Counted from the first letter of the stretch, positions 11,239 to 23,519 are shown. The stretch is DNA of 64,000 nucleotides from Hygrophila difformis (GCA_030278955.1 JAOANR010000010.1:19808444-19872443); one strand, 5' to 3'. Numbers and translations are program-made. Notes: generated by a model not told the origin, from the letters alone.

Positions 11239-11826
11239 CAATTCGATTTGAGGCAATTCGGTCTAAACCGAATTGCCCATGAGAATGGAACTGCATGGCA
11301 AAAATATTTGTTGAATGCCTTATCTAAAAATTCATATGCAATTCGATCTAGGCAATTTGGTCTAATGGCAATTCGATCTAGGCAATTCGGTCTAGACCGA
11401 ATTGCATAGCAAAAAGTATTGTCTTCATGTGGTTTCTATGCAATTCGGTCTAGGCAATTCGGTTTAGACCGAATTGCTCATATAGACCGAATTGACTTTG
11501 GAAACCACATTGTATGCATTCCATCCCTTCATGCCATAGTCTATTTTCTTTGTCTTACCAATTCGAATTGTCCAATTCGTTCTAGACCGAATTCAGTTGG
11601 CAATTCGAATCACCCTCTTTTTGCGGTAAATGCCTTAACCAAATTTGAGTAAAGTGATGACTTCATCAATTCGAATTGTCCAATTCGGTTCAGACCGAAT
11701 TGCACTGACAATTCGAATTAGAGGATGCTTCATGCCTTTACAAGGATTAATTGGGTACGGTATTACTTCATACCTCATGCATCCTCAATTCGGTTTCTTT
11801 TGCATTTTGCCCAATAGACCGAATTG
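11239..11826. repeat. Palindromic TTCGGTCTAGACCGAA array inside the LTR (array 3)
   Basis: A perfect 22-bp palindrome lies at 11383-11404. Near-perfect ones lie at 11254-11275 and 11455-11476, with many half-sites between them. Later members carry TTCGAATT-type variants. A palindromic TGGGCTTAGGCCCA (11900-11913) and an AT-rich TATTTTAT follow, mirroring the order palindromes, TGGGCC, TATA seen at 9869-10356. Confidence 0.88.
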
Positions 11827-12071
11827 CTTTCTTCCTTCTATTTTAAAACTCCAAAAAAATATTTTTTTTACAAGAGTTGTGCAAGTTGCATGGGTGTATT
11901 GGGCTTAGGCCCATCACACCATATTTTATCTATTACACATCTCAACCCAGCAGTGTCTATTTATTGTGTGATTAACACTCACACGATAACAAAAACATTT
12001 TCTTAATCTTGTTTATTTTCCCTTTCATTGTGTGTATGAATGGGTAATAAGAAATATCACAGATCAATGTT

Positions 12072-12206
12072 GGCGAAAAGGTCCCTTCACCGGGATAACG
12101 ATTAGCTCGTCTTCTGTGTATTAATTATTACTCGTTATTTTGCATGGTCTGATTAGTGGTTGGTGGAAGCTACGGTGAAAAGGTCTCTTCATGGAGATAA
12201 CGATTA
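12072..12206 (+). repeat. Two imperfect copies of a small stem-loop with GATAACGATTAG tail
   Basis: GAAAAGGTCCCTTCACCGGG (from 12075) and its copy near 12176 have the same tail. The stem TCCC/GGGA of the first is replaced by TCTC/GAGA in the second, so pairing is kept. Copies are ~101 bp apart. Confidence 0.55.
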
Positions 12207-13274
12207 GTCACTCAGCCAACTCCTAATTAGATACAGTTTTCTTCTCTTTACCTTAATTTCAAACCTGAATCTAGAGTTGTATTAATTATAGATGATATAT
12301 GCCAATGTCATCTATTAATTATTACAGTAATAGAACATGTAGGTTTTCATCCAAATTCACAGATAGTAAAGTCTAAGGTGACGGCGGCAACTGTCACTTA
12401 AGGCATTCCACTGTCTAAAAATCATTCCATCTGGAATAATTAGGAATCGGATAGCAGATGTTTGCAGTCCAGATAACCCCAATTATTTCTGGCTTTCTTT
12501 TTAGCCAAATTCTCCTTATCTCAGGCTAATTCATCTTTATGTACCATATTCTGTCTAACCCCACCATATATTTTGGGGTAATTTATTTCACTTCTCATAT
12601 ACATGTATGCATGATACTATTATGTAGATATTGTGGTCTATAATATTTTGGAGATCCTTCTCCTTGGACATAGAAGTCTTGATTTAAATCAGATGCTGCA
12701 CAATAAATTTCCACAAAAATCACTTTATAAAATCCGGATCTGAGTAAGGGATAATTTCACAGTTATGACTAATTCATCTTCTACTGGGGGTCAATTTTGA
12801 GACTTAGAAGCAGAGTCAGCGATTAGGTCTCTCCTAGACTGAAAGGATCTGTGTTTTACTTGAGAGTTTAGTACATGTTTAGGGAATGATTTTCAAACAT
12901 CTATTTGTTTCTCAAAATTACTGTGTGTTGGAAATCTTGTATTAAGTGTTGCATCGAATCAGTATCCACTTGGGTGCGGATAAGATGTGATAAATAATAT
13001 TGGAGGAACAACATGTAGGCCTTGGTTAATTTCTAAGGTAGGGTTGAGTATTCTTTCAACTACTATCTTCTCCCGCCAAAGCCTAAAATTGAGTCTCGAG
13101 CGAGTACATTCGGAATAGATCTTCATAGGTCTGTTCCAATCATGTTTGTATCTCGTAACTAACCGGATGTTATAAGCCCTGTGGCTTACTGATATTTGGG
13201 AAGTTCTAAATCTGCATCTGGTCACCAAGACTAGGGGCTCTTTTATACTAACGGAATGTGATGATCTTTTAAGA

Positions 13275-13347
13275 CTTCCGAGTGATAGGTTTTAAATGCT
13301 TTCTTTATTGCTTTCTTTAAAATGCTTTCATAGAGGTCACTCGGAAG
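13275..13347. repeat. 11-bp perfect inverted repeat in the LTR
   Basis: CTTCCGAGTGA (13275-13285) and its exact complement (13337-13347) flank a T-rich 51-base loop. Role unknown. Confidence 0.6.
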
Positions 13348-13760
13348 AATTAGAGGTTGGCCGCCGGTTGTAAGGTTTAAGAGTTATGGATTGGTTCGGG
13401 ATTAGATTTGGACTTTGGGTGTGACAAGGGGGACGATAGGAGTACTTGGCATATCAATTAATGATATGTTAGGTGTTGCTTGTCCACCACATATGACTAA
13501 CATACTCTTGCAAGGCATTGCAAAGGGAGTTATTAATCTGTTGTATCTTAGAAATTGAGGTCTTAAGAGCATGTAAATTCTGACTGTAAGTACCTGTCTG
13601 TCAAAGGGAACATAGTCCAGAAAGCATGAGAATTAGCTAACTGATGAATTATCCCAACCAAAGATCTGTGTATTAAAACGGAAGCTTAATTGTGTTTCAT
13701 CTGAATCTTGTCCAATCTTTATTATTTTCTCCCTGTCCCTTCTGTCACATTTTAAATCCG

Positions 13761-13890
13761 CTTTCATAGAGTAATTTTACTTGCTTTCTTAGCATAAATC
13801 TTACTGCTTTCTTAGAATAAATTTAATCGCTTTTTAGACTAAATTTACCATGCTTTGTAGAATAATTTTACTGCTTTCATAGTCTAGTTT
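13761..13890. repeat. Degenerate ~30-bp tandem repeat (TGCTTTCTTAGAATAAATTT-like)
   Basis: About five decayed copies of a TGCTTTC-TTAG-ATAAATTTA unit run in tandem. They fall within the LTR and have no coding potential. Confidence 0.6.
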
Positions 13891-14100
13891 AAATTATTGT
13901 CAAGTAGTTGTTAGAAATCATTGCAAAACTTGAATCGAGTAACCGAGTGGAAAATCTTAGTAAACGACGTGGGCCCTGCTTCTATCGCACATCCTCCAGT
14001 GAACGATCCGTCTTACTATAAATTACTGCAATTTTTGACACCGTGCGCTTTCGGGGCACAGTTTCTTAACACGAGTAATAAAAACGTGACAACCTATAAT

Positions 14101-14547
14101 ATATCCCTAATCCCAACTCCATCTTCATAAATTGGTTTCACTAAATAAAATTGAAAACCAGGACTATTATGTTTCAGAAAATATTCATGTAATGGGGACT
14201 TGTCAAAAGTTTCATGGCAAGGATCTTCATGACATGAAACTATGATAAGTTTCATGATGCCAATTCCCGGGGACCTTCAGTGTGACAGACTGAAGGTCAA
14301 GATTGAACATTGATGTCTGTCAAGATTGAACTGTCTATCCCAGCTGCACCATGAAATTTGTCAAAAGTTTCATGCCGGGGAGGTCCACAGCACCGTTTGA
14401 AATCAAAGTTTCCCACATGAATAATAAAAAGTGAAGTATATCCTTAAACCCCTTTCCCACGAATCATAACTCTTTTCTTTTAATAAATTTAACTTGGGAT
14501 ATTTTAGAAAAATACTCGTGTTGACGAAATGTGTTCAAAAAGTTTCA
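14101..14547. other. Unassigned segment between the Athila LTR and R1
   Basis: No ORF or family motif is recognised. Several GTTTCATG words recur, and a perfect 10-bp stem occurs (GACCTTCAGT 14272-14281 with ACTGAAGGTC 14289-14298, loop of seven). It may hold the LTR or host flank into which R1 inserted, partly deleted together with R1's 3' end. Confidence 0.4.
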
Positions 14548-17500
14548 CTATCCCACTTCCAACTTGGAATCTCGAGTGGTTGCATCAGTCCTAAGGGTTT
14601 ATGTCGCACTGCCTTAACCTTTTGGCAGGTGAGACATTTCGCCACGAAGTCTGCCACTTCCTTCTTCATTCTCGGCCACCAATAGATCTTCTTCAGATCT
14701 TTGTAAAGTTTGTCGCCTCCGGGATGCATTGAATATGGGGTGTTGTGCCCTTCCTCCATCAACCTTTGTTTCAACTCGGCACATTTAAGGGGCACGCACC
14801 ATCTCCCTTTGAAACGAATGCTTCCATCCTCATGGACAGCAAATCCTATAGCCTTTCCTTCGGCAATATACCCCCTTATCTTCTCGAGTTTCACATCGCC
14901 CGGTTGGGCGAGCTTAATCTCGTCCAATATTGGAGTTTCTACGACCATGGCGTTGATCGTTTCACTCACTGTGCCAGGATGCACAAATTCTAACTCCAAT
15001 CTTGCTAACTCCATGTACAATGCCGGCGGAATTACCAATGAGTTCGTCACGTGTTGGGTTTTCCGACTTAGGGCATCGGCTACCACATTCGCCTTCCCCT
15101 CGTGGTAGGCTATCTCTAAATCGTAGTCCTTAATAAGTTCCAACCACCTTCGCTGTCTCAAATTCAACTCTTTCTGAGTGAATATATATTTCAAGCTCTT
15201 GTGGTCGGTGAACATTCGACACTTCCGCCCATAAAGATAATGTCTCCATATCTTTAGAGCTAAAACGACCGCTGCCAACTCCAGGTCATGTGTCGGATAA
15301 TTCTCCTCGTGAGGTTTCAGTTGGCGTGATGCATACGCTACGACTCTCGAGTCTTGCATCAAGACACAACCTAAACCTTCCTTCGAAGCATCGCTATAAA
15401 CTTCGAAGTCAGCATTCTCTTATGGTAGTGTTAATACGGGTGTGGTTGTGAGTCGTTTCTTCAGCTCTTGAAATGCTGTCTCACAAGCCTCTGTCCACAC
15501 GTATTTTACTCCCTTCTTAAGTAGCTGGGTCAAAGGTCGTGTGATTTTAGAAAAATCCTTCACAAACCGTCTATAGTATCCGGCTAAGCCAAGGAAACTC
15601 CTTATCAGTTTGGCTCTTGGGAGTTGCCCACTCAGTTACGGCAGAGACTTTTGCCGGATCCACTGAAACTCCATCAGCGGATACTATATGTCCAAGAAAT
15701 GCTACCTCCTTCAACCAAAAATCGCATTTGGACAGTTTGCCGTATAGCTGATTCTTTCGCAAGGTCCCTAACACTTGGTGCAAGTGCTGGGCATGCTCCT
15801 CCTCATTTTTCGAGTAGATCAGGATGTCATCAATGAACACCACTACGCACTGATCTAACAGCTCTGGAAATACATTGTTCATGAGGTTCATGAACATTGC
15901 CGAAGCATTTGTTAACCCAAAGGATAACATTTTGAACTCGTAGTGACCATATCGAGTTTGAAACGCCGTCTTCGGAATGTCTTTCTCGGCAATTCTCAAC
16001 TGGTGATACCCAGATCGTAAGTCGATCTTTGAGAATAGTGAAGCTCCCTTCAGTTGATCAAATAGATCCTCTATTCTCGGCAGAGGGTATTTATTTTTGA
16101 TGGTCACTTGGTTTAGTCCTCGGTAATCTATGCAAAGACGTAGTCCTCCGTCTTTCTTCTTAACGAATAAAACCGGTGCTCCCCAGGGGGAAGTACTCGG
16201 CCTTATATACCCCTTTCCTAACAACTCCTCGAGTTGGTCTTTTAACTCCTTCATTTCCAGTGGTGCCATCCGGTACGGAGCTTTTGAGACAGGCTCTGTG
16301 CCCGGAACGAGATCTATAGTGAACTCAAGATCTCTCTCAGGTGGCATTCCCGGGATGTCTTCAGGAAACACGTCCGGGTATTCTCTTACCACTGGTATGC
16401 TATCAACCTTGTTCTCTTTCGCCTCAAGGTTGTGCACATAGCACGCATATAATTCATACCCCTTACGCATCAAGTTACTTAGTTTAAGTGCACTAACGAT
16501 TTTGTTACTCTTCTTAGGGGGCTGAGAGTAAAAGATAACTCTCTTTCCCCTACTTTTTGACAAGGTGATCTTTTGTTTTTGGCATTCGATCACCGCTTTA
16601 TACTGGGATAACCAATCCATCCCCAGTATGATGTCAAAGTCTCTTAAGTTAAATTCTACTAAGTTCGCGAAGAATTCTACGTTCTTTATCACTATAGGAA
16701 TTCCGTTATATCGTTTAGAGCAAGATACTACTTCTCCAGAAGGCAATTGAATTCCTAAGTTAATTCTCTCGCACTTAGGTAGATCTAACTCAGGCACTAT
16801 CCTTGATGCTATGATCGAGCAACTAGCTCCAGAATCAAACAGAACTCTAAGGGGTGTATTCAAAACGTGAAATGTACCTGCCATCACTTCTCCTTGCGCA
16901 GGCACATCCGCTTGGTTAACCACATTGAGCCTCCCCACAGGGCGTCCTTGATTGCCCTGCTGATTCGCATTCTGCTGCTGGTTTTGCTGTTGGTTTTGAT
17001 TCTGCGGGGGCGGAGGTCGTTGGTTCTGGTTCTGATTCGGCGGCCTAAATTGGTTTTGAGGGGGTCTATACCCCTGGTTATTTCCGTTCCGCCCATTTTG
17101 GTTCTGAGGCTGTTCCTGCCCCGTGACCAGGTCTTCCCTTTTCGTTATGTTTTCAAGCCTAGTTCGGCACTCCCGACGCATGTGACCCATTCGACCACAT
17201 CGAAAGCAGGCGCTCTGTTGAGGGCATCCCCTCGTCAGATGGGGTCGTCCACACCTTGGGCAGGGTGGTACGGGTTCTTCTTGGTTAAACCTTCTCCCAT
17301 TGTTGTTTTGTTGAGGCCTATTCGTCCCTCTCCGCTGTTCGTTCCTTCCAGTGTTGTTCTCGCTTCTCGAGTCCCGGTTTCTCTTGTCTTGGGGACCCCT
17401 GCTGGACTCCCCACTCACCCTTCTCTTCAGTTGCTGCACACGCGCTACCGCCACAGTGCGGTCATACACAGCTTGCAAATCAGGGTAGTGTACCCCCGCG

Positions 17501-18207
17501 ATCACCTCACGAACAGACATGTTCAGTGCCATCTCGAACTTCTGTGCTTTCTCTGCATCCGTGGGTACGAGTCTCGGGGCGAACCTCACCAGCTCCTTGA
17601 ATCGTGTGTAGTACTCTTGTACGGTTTGGCCTCCTTGCTTCAGTGACAGGAATTCTTCGTACATAGCGGCTTTAGTACTCAAGGGATAGAATCGATCCCT
17701 GAGTAGTTCCATCATCTCCGTCCACGAGTAGGGCTCGTCATCTTCAGTCAGCTTGGCTTGAGTTGCCTGCCACCAGTCGTCCGCTTCGCCTCCCAAGTAG
17801 TACGAAGCGACATGCACCCTCTCTCCTTCCGGACATTTGACTGCTCCCAGCAGCTTGTCGAAGGTTCGGATCCATTCTTCCAGTTTGGCTGGATCCTCCT
17901 CACCAGCATAGTGGGGTGGCTTGTAGGGATTCACCATAGCCAGATAGTTAGGGCGAGCTTGGGGCGGAGGTACCGCCGCAGCTTGGCCTTGGTTAACTTG
18001 CGCGTTTCCTAGCGCAATCAAAACCTCCTCTATCGTCCGAAGACGATCGCCCACATTGTTCGGTGCGGGGGCGTCCTGCGCACCTTGGGGTTGTTCCTCT
18101 ACAGGTTGGGCCGGTTCTGTGACATTTGGAGGTATTTCGGTAGGTGTTTCAGTGATGGTTTGGGGAGCGGGTTGAGTTCTTCCTCTTCCTCTTCCTCTGG
18201 GTGCCAT
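14548..18207 (-). pseudogene. R1 gag-pol (Gag, protease, RT, RNase H, integrase zinc domain), truncated
   Basis: The start is the Met at 18207, opening an Arg/Gly-rich N-terminus. In order: a retrotransposon Gag domain ([20 protein letters not shown]); two zinc knuckles ([13 protein letters not shown], a CX2CX3HX4C form, and [14 protein letters not shown]); a Gln/Asn-rich linker; aspartic protease with LFDSGASCS; reverse transcriptase with the [10 protein letters not shown] catalytic motif. Gag and pol are one frame here. A small deletion near 15600 shifts the frame after RT, and a TAA at 15420-15422 interrupts the connection to RNase H ([30 protein letters not shown]). The frame then runs to the integrase HHCC segment (HPGG...CLTCQKVK) and breaks off at WKWDS. 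It resembles the R4 pol closely. The product would copy and integrate the element; this copy cannot. Confidence 0.94.
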
Positions 18208-18513
18208 TCTGGTACAAATAGGGTGGATTAGGACTTGTGAAACTAGCATATAGTCTAAACAATTTCTATAAATGTGTATGTGTTTTTGTAATTTCGCACG
18301 TGGTGCTCGATCGAACTAAGAAGCGTCGTACGCTTCCAGGTTTTATTTTAATTTGTTTTATTTCGAATTTTTTTTTGTACGGACAGGTCTGTCCAGTTTT
18401 TTTTATTTCGATTTATTATAAATAAATCGGGCCTTTTATTTCCTCGAAAGAAATTTTAGTACAAAAGTAGAAATATTTTCCTAGCAAAATAGTATCTGCT
18501 AAAAATAGAATCT
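18208..18513 (-). other. R1 leader between ORF0 and gag
   Basis: A short AT-rich interval with no ORF separates ORF0 (ending 18514) from the gag start (18207). Confidence 0.6.
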
Positions 18514-18849
18514 CTAGCGTCTCAAGACGTCCTCCGGTGGGGTAGCGGGATCCTCCTCCGGGTCTTCCTCCTCCGAACTTGATGGCAGTAGATCGTCAAA
18601 GATAGTGTTCAAGTCTTGCCCATGGGCATTGATGTGTTCCTTCAGTATTAGGTTTTGTGTAGTGAGGGTTTGGACTTGGCGTTCGAGTTGGTTTATGCAA
18701 TGGTGATCCGCCTCTCTCAAGTTGCCCATGTGGTGCAAATTGGCCTCCAATTGAGCCATACGGTATTTCATTTGTTCTATGGTTTGTTGGGATTCAAGGT
18801 GAACGTTCATCATTTTGATCATCAACTGCATCATATCTTGACTAGCCAT
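18514..18849 (-). CDS. R1 ORF0: small acidic-tailed coiled-coil protein upstream of gag
   Basis: A 111-residue intact frame lies between the primer-binding site and gag. Its N-terminal half is Met/Gln-rich heptads typical of a coiled coil. The block HHMGNLREADHHCINQLE is nearly identical in the R5 copy and its core LREADHH is kept in the R2 copy. The C-terminus is strongly acidic (SSSEEEDPEEDP). Conservation in three elements, including two that have lost gag and pol, implies a useful product, possibly acting with Gag or RNA. No known domain is recognised; the role is unknown. Confidence 0.75.
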   Translation of the reverse strand: MASQDMMQLMIKMMNVHLESQQTIEQMKYRMAQLEANLHHMGNLREADHHCINQLERQVQTLTTQNLILKEHINAHGQDLNTIFDDLLPSSSEEEDPEEDPATPPEDVLRR

Positions 18850-18878
18850 CTAGCGCAAGCAAGAGATCTAAGTTAATA

Positions 18879-19016
18879 TTCGCCAAGATTCTAAGTTAAA
18901 CTTCGCCAAGATTTTAAGTTGAAATTCGCCAAGATTCTAAGTTGAAATTCGCCAAGATTCTAAGTTGAAATTCGCCAAGATTCTAAGTTAAAATTCGCCA
19001 AGATTCTAAGTTCTCT
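18879..19016. repeat. Six tandem 23-bp repeats in the R1 leader
   Basis: The unit TTCGCCAAGATTCTAAGTT plus four bases starts at 18879, 18902, 18925, 18948, 18971 and 18994, an exact 23-bp period with few changes. It lies between the primer-binding site and ORF0 on the element's own strand. Confidence 0.92.
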
Positions 19017-19222
19017 ACATAAAAGAGATGCAATATGCAAATGCAAATGATGATTTCCCCCCAAAAATAATTTAATGCCCTATATATATATTTTTTCCCA
19101 TGGGTTTTAAAATAAAAATTTCTCCATGGGAATAATACTTGAAAATTTAAAATATTAGTCAAAATATTAATAGTAGTTTAAAAATAATAATGGTTTAAAA
19201 ATAATAGTTTAAAAATAGCCGG
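19017..19222 (-). other. AT-rich R1 leader next to the primer-binding site
   Basis: Nothing coding; A/T-rich with short direct repeats of TTTAAAAATAATA. Confidence 0.5.
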
Positions 19223-19234
19223 GCTCTGATACCA
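19223..19234 (-). promoter_or_regulatory. R1 primer-binding site (initiator-Met tRNA type)
   Basis: On the minus strand it reads TGGTATCAGAGC, three bases from the LTR end. This is the standard site matching the 3' end of plant initiator-Met tRNA, used to prime first-strand synthesis. Confidence 0.95.
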
Positions 19235-19237
19235 ACT

Positions 19238-21554
19238 TGTAACACCCCGGTTTTTGGTCACCCAGGTCGGGATGTCACCGCCACACCTCCCTAGTAAGAC
19301 ACGGTTTCTCCGGCTTACTAAAGAGATGCAAGGCTGGGTATTTCAGTATTTAAAAGCTTTGAAAACATTTGCAAACAGCCCATACAATATAATCTCGAAA
19401 ATAATAATATCATAGCGCAGCGGAAAAAGTATTTAAGTATAATATTGCAGCGGAAATGTAAATACGACCAACATGGTCAAAACTCGGGTTCAACAGGCCC
19501 GTTTATTCTAATGTCTAATGCAAGAATTTAAATAACAAAGTTTGCAAAAATATGGTTCCCCCATGCATGAACGTGCTCATGATCATTCCACATACTCTGT
19601 AAGAAAAAAGGAAAATAGGATGGTTTGGTCAGCACAACTTGCTGAGTAAGTTAACACATGCATGATCGTAGGGTTTAAAAGCCATTAATTTAATATTTAC
19701 ATAAAAGCATGATAATATTCATAAATAATTTAAATGAAGCCATAATTAATTTAAATAAAGCATTTAATAATTTAAAGAACAACAATTAAAATATTTAACT
19801 ATCGTCATTACTCCCAAGATAATATTTCAAGTATTTCACGATTGCATCGCAATCTCGTCAAGTATTTCATGATTGCATCGCAATCTCGTCAATTTAGCCG
19901 GAAACCGGCGGCCGCAGCCATATCTGCCATACCCAGTACCACTCCGGAGCCTCGAGAAACCCATAAGGATATTCACGAGAGTGTAGGCCATATATCTCAT
20001 GCCGTTTTGGCAGCATATCTCAAATGTTTCGCGCGGGGTCACCATCGTCCATATAGGCACGAAGTGAATCGTTAGGAGGGCACCCTGCAGAGCACTCACC
20101 CCCTAATTTTAACGATCAAGTTTGTAAGGGGATTTCCTAATTTCTAGATTTCATACAATTATTTCAAAGAGTCTTCTACTCGTTTCAACCTTAAAGGCTA
20201 GTTTCACCGTTTCAACAATATTTCAAGATTTGACTCGGTCAACCACAGTTTACTCCAAAATTCAGTAAAAATCGAGTTTAATTCCAAAAATTCTGAAATT
20301 TTACCACTGACTCAGAAACATCGAGAAGAACAACTTTCATGTTTTAACTTTTTCAATTCGAGATACCGAAATAGGTCAAAATCATCAATTTTCGTCATAA
20401 CCTAAGTCTGTCCGAAATTCGTATACAGCTTCAAGATTATCAAGATCTACCATAGCAAATCCACTCCAAAATTAATGCAATTTTACAGAGACCTTCTTAA
20501 GACATTTATCTACAACTTTCATGTTCGGCCAAAGATCTAAATCGGTCTAGAACCTATGTCAAAAACATGATCAAGATCGGACCTAAGTTCTGTCAAGAGT
20601 TTCAAGATCCAATTCCAAGCAGTTCGGTTTCGGTTGGTTTTCACATAACAAATTGTCTCTAAAAATTCTGAAAATTTTACAGTAGATAGATCTAAGCCTT
20701 AGAAACATTTTTTGTGTTTTAAGTTTTTCCGTTTGAAGTCGTTTTAAGGTTTGGAAAAATTCGTCAAAACTGTTGCACCATGTAGAAAACATACGTTGAC
20801 AGATTTTCGCAAGATTCGATTAAGCTTTTAGGTTTCGTGTTTTAATTACTCCCAAAACCATGTAAGTATTAAGTTACAGATTTGTAGATATCCGGGATCG
20901 TCTATTTCGAAGGCGTGACTTCCAGTCCTCCGTCTATCCTCTCCGTTCGTCGGGTTCTACGTTCTAGATTCGATTCGGGGCGTAGAAAGAAAAATAAGAA
21001 GATTAGGATTTGTTTTCGAATCAAAACGTAAGAGACAAATGGATCGGAACTTACCACGACATCTAGGAGACTCTGATTTTCGTCCAAATCAGTCTCGCCT
21101 TGGTCTCGTGCCTCCGACGACTCCGGAATTAGGGTTTTCGGACGTATAGAGAGTTGTAGGGTTTTGGAAAAGTATTCGGAGCTTTTAAGAGGGCTTATTT
21201 ATAGTTAGACAAGACCTAGGGACGCCCAAGGTCTGCCCCTAGGAGTCTTGAGCCGAATGGTGTTCAACCGAAGTCGGAAAATCCGGATTCGGGCGAGAAA
21301 ATCTCGCACGGGCGAATCTGTCCGACGACGCGGTTGTGGCGCGCTCTCCTCCCTTCGACCGCGCGGCCACCGTGCGACACTCGCCTGGACTTCGGTCCGG
21401 GCGGGTCGTGCGATCCGTCGTGCCTTTCCTCCTCTCTTTCGGACTTCTATCCCTCTATGCTCTCGTATTCCGATTTCCGGGGTATCTTCGGGTTTCTACT
21501 TTCTCTCTAAATTTTTACTCGGGTCTAATTGGATGTTTGGACTCGAATCCTCGA
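19238..21554 (-). mobile_element. R1 5' LTR, main part (continues at 62281-62513)
   Basis: It begins TGTAACACCCCGG on the plus strand and is cut at 21554 by R2. It contains the conserved acceptor-like TTTTTTCTTACAG (minus strand, ending near 19597). A CAGCA/TGCTG hairpin lies next to it (19637-19651), and a GCCGG/CCGGC hairpin with tandem GATTGC-ATC-GCAATC hairpins lies at 19840-19885. A GC-rich segment lies near 21320-21420. The layout parallels the R5 LTR. Confidence 0.88.
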
Positions 21555-23466
21555 TGTAACACCCGAGAAAAACAAATTCAAATTGTTTTGAACTACGTCA
21601 TGACTTGATCCCTTCACAGGGTACGTAGGCAGCTTTGAACTAATTTCTAAGTTCAGTCACGAAATAAAATCACAAAATAAATCACAAATTAAATCATAAA
21701 ATAAATCACGAGATAAATCACAAGATCGATCGCAAGGACGATAGGAGGAGTTGGAACTAATTTAAACTAGACTACTTAGGCCACGAAAAAGTTACGAGCG
21801 ATAAGCCGAACTCGTAACAAGTTTAAGGTGAAGATGCCGAACCGGAGACGACCCGAGGAGTCGAGCTAACACGTAGGGGGTAGAAAACCGATAGAGGAAA
21901 GCAAGGAAAGACCCGACGGAACGCGAACCGCCGAACCGGCCGGTCCGGCCGGCCTGCGCCCGCCGCGTGCCGCCGCGCGGCCACCGCGCGGACGAAGGCA
22001 TCGCGACGCCAGGCCTGGCACGCGTGCTCCGCGCGGGCATAGGCGTGGGTGCGCGTCACCAGCGCGCCAGAGGTGCAGAAGGTGTAAACTTTCCTTATAT
22101 GGCGATTTTCTTGCCAAAAATCCGTCCCCCATCAAGGGCAAGCGGATCAAGGCATTGGGGGAAGCCATAATATCAGCCTTGGGCGCCCCCTACCCCATAT
22201 TCTCAGAAAACCTAACCCTAAACACTTCCAATCTTCCTCTCCAAGTTAAAACCCCTCCGAACTCACTTTCCGGCGAGTATTCCGGCGACGACGAGGCAAA
22301 CGGGACGAAGCCCTACCCTCTAGAACCTTGGTAAGTAGTATTACAGTGTTTGAATCGTCCATAAGCTTTAACACACTCGAAAATCTAACCCTTTTCCTTT
22401 GCTACGATTTCACGTCGGAAAACGAACAAAAAGCGATCGGAGAAGTTGGCCGTTCATCGCAACCCTAGGACGCCCGGAAACCCTTTCCAGCGACTCAAAA
22501 CTCTAACTAAGTAAGTTAAGACCTTACTCACAAAATTTTGTGGTTTATTGTTGTTTAAAACTCGAGATCTATACCCGTAACAAAAATCGATTTTCAAAAA
22601 CCCTATTTTCGTCCAATTTCAAAAACTCGCCTAAAACCCGACCTTCGGGAATTCAAACCTAAAACTTTTCAACATAGATTTTGTTCCTAAGACTTTAATC
22701 TATCTTGTGTCCAAATTTCAGCCATTGACATCAAGGTTTGCTATCCCAAATCTCGCCGTAAACTTTCTGTGACAAACCGAACATTTGAAACCGTTGGCAG
22801 ATTTCATTACTCGACTTGATGCATGTTTTTCACCCATTTTACAATGATTTAACTTTGCATTTCTAAACAAAAGTTGTAGATAAATGTGTCTAGATTATGC
22901 ATATAAAATTTCATGGATTTTGGAATTCATTTGATATGTCAAACGGCCGAATTTCAGAACCTGTTCTAAGCGACCTTTTGAGTCCGCGCGTGTACAGCGT
23001 GTTGTGGTCGATTTTTGAACACCTAAAATTCATTATTTCTAATTTCTTAAAACATGAAAGATGTTTATTAATGTATTTTGCTGTAAAAATTTCGGATCAA
23101 TTGGCTTTGAAATGAATTTTTAATCGGCGTCGCACGAACCTGTGACGAAATCAGTTTTTGAGACAGAAATTATCTTTTGTAAAGAACTCAAATTTTGACT
23201 CAATTCAAAACCTTATTTCCAAAAACTTAAAACATGAAAGTTGTTCGTGTGTGTGTTTTTGAGCTACTGTGTAAATTTCAGAATTTTTGGTGTAAAAATG
23301 AATTTTTAATTAAGAAAGGCGCAAACTGCGTCAAATCGGATTTTTCGAACTGGAGAAAACTCGAACTATGAAACGCGATACCGAATCTTTTGATCACTTG
23401 AAATACGAACTTTCGAAAAATCCCGTGCAATAGGCTGAGCCGACCTTCATCCTAATCATTATCTTT

Positions 23467-23519
23467 GAGACTGCCTCGTTAGTGGTCTCCTTACTATCTG
23501 AGATTGCCTCTTTAGTGAT
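23467..23519 (+). repeat. R2 LTR hairpin array, part before R3
   Basis: Two GAGAC/GTCTC- and GAGAT/ATCTC-type stem-loops with the loop core GCCTCNTTAGTG. The second one is cut by R3, whose target duplication GTGAT lies in it. Confidence 0.8.

Larger units (their letters stand above)
9533..14100 (+). mobile_element. Long LTR (3' LTR) of the Athila-type element Ath1
   Basis: It starts TGTTGATAATGGCC right after the polypurine tract. The first ~300 bp are closely matched by the LTR that starts at 63460, which confirms the left boundary. The right boundary is uncertain: a GC-rich TGACACCGTGCG...CGGGGCAC patch near 14036-14060 resembles the end-proximal region of Athila LTRs, so I place the end near 14.1 kb. 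It contains two palindrome arrays, a promoter-like block with TATAAAA, and no coding capacity. At ~4.5 kb it is long for an LTR, though long LTRs occur in this lineage. Confidence 0.7.

Noticed and set aside
14036..14060. Primer-binding site after the Athila LTR (TGACACCGTGCG...CGGGG)
   Set aside because: It only loosely resembles a tRNA-Asp-type site and more likely belongs to the end of the LTR; the LTR at 9533 follows a polypurine tract, so a primer site is not expected here.
1..14100. Independent host gene for the exon at 2071 and the ORFs at 3555-7921
   Set aside because: Position between Athila pol and the LTR, a transposon-protein-like domain, and decay shared with pol fit an env-like gene better; a captured host segment at its N-terminus cannot be excluded.
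16867..17646. Long plus-strand ORF of 259 residues
   Set aside because: It is the complement of the R1 gag zinc-knuckle and Gln-rich linker coding region; no independent evidence of coding.
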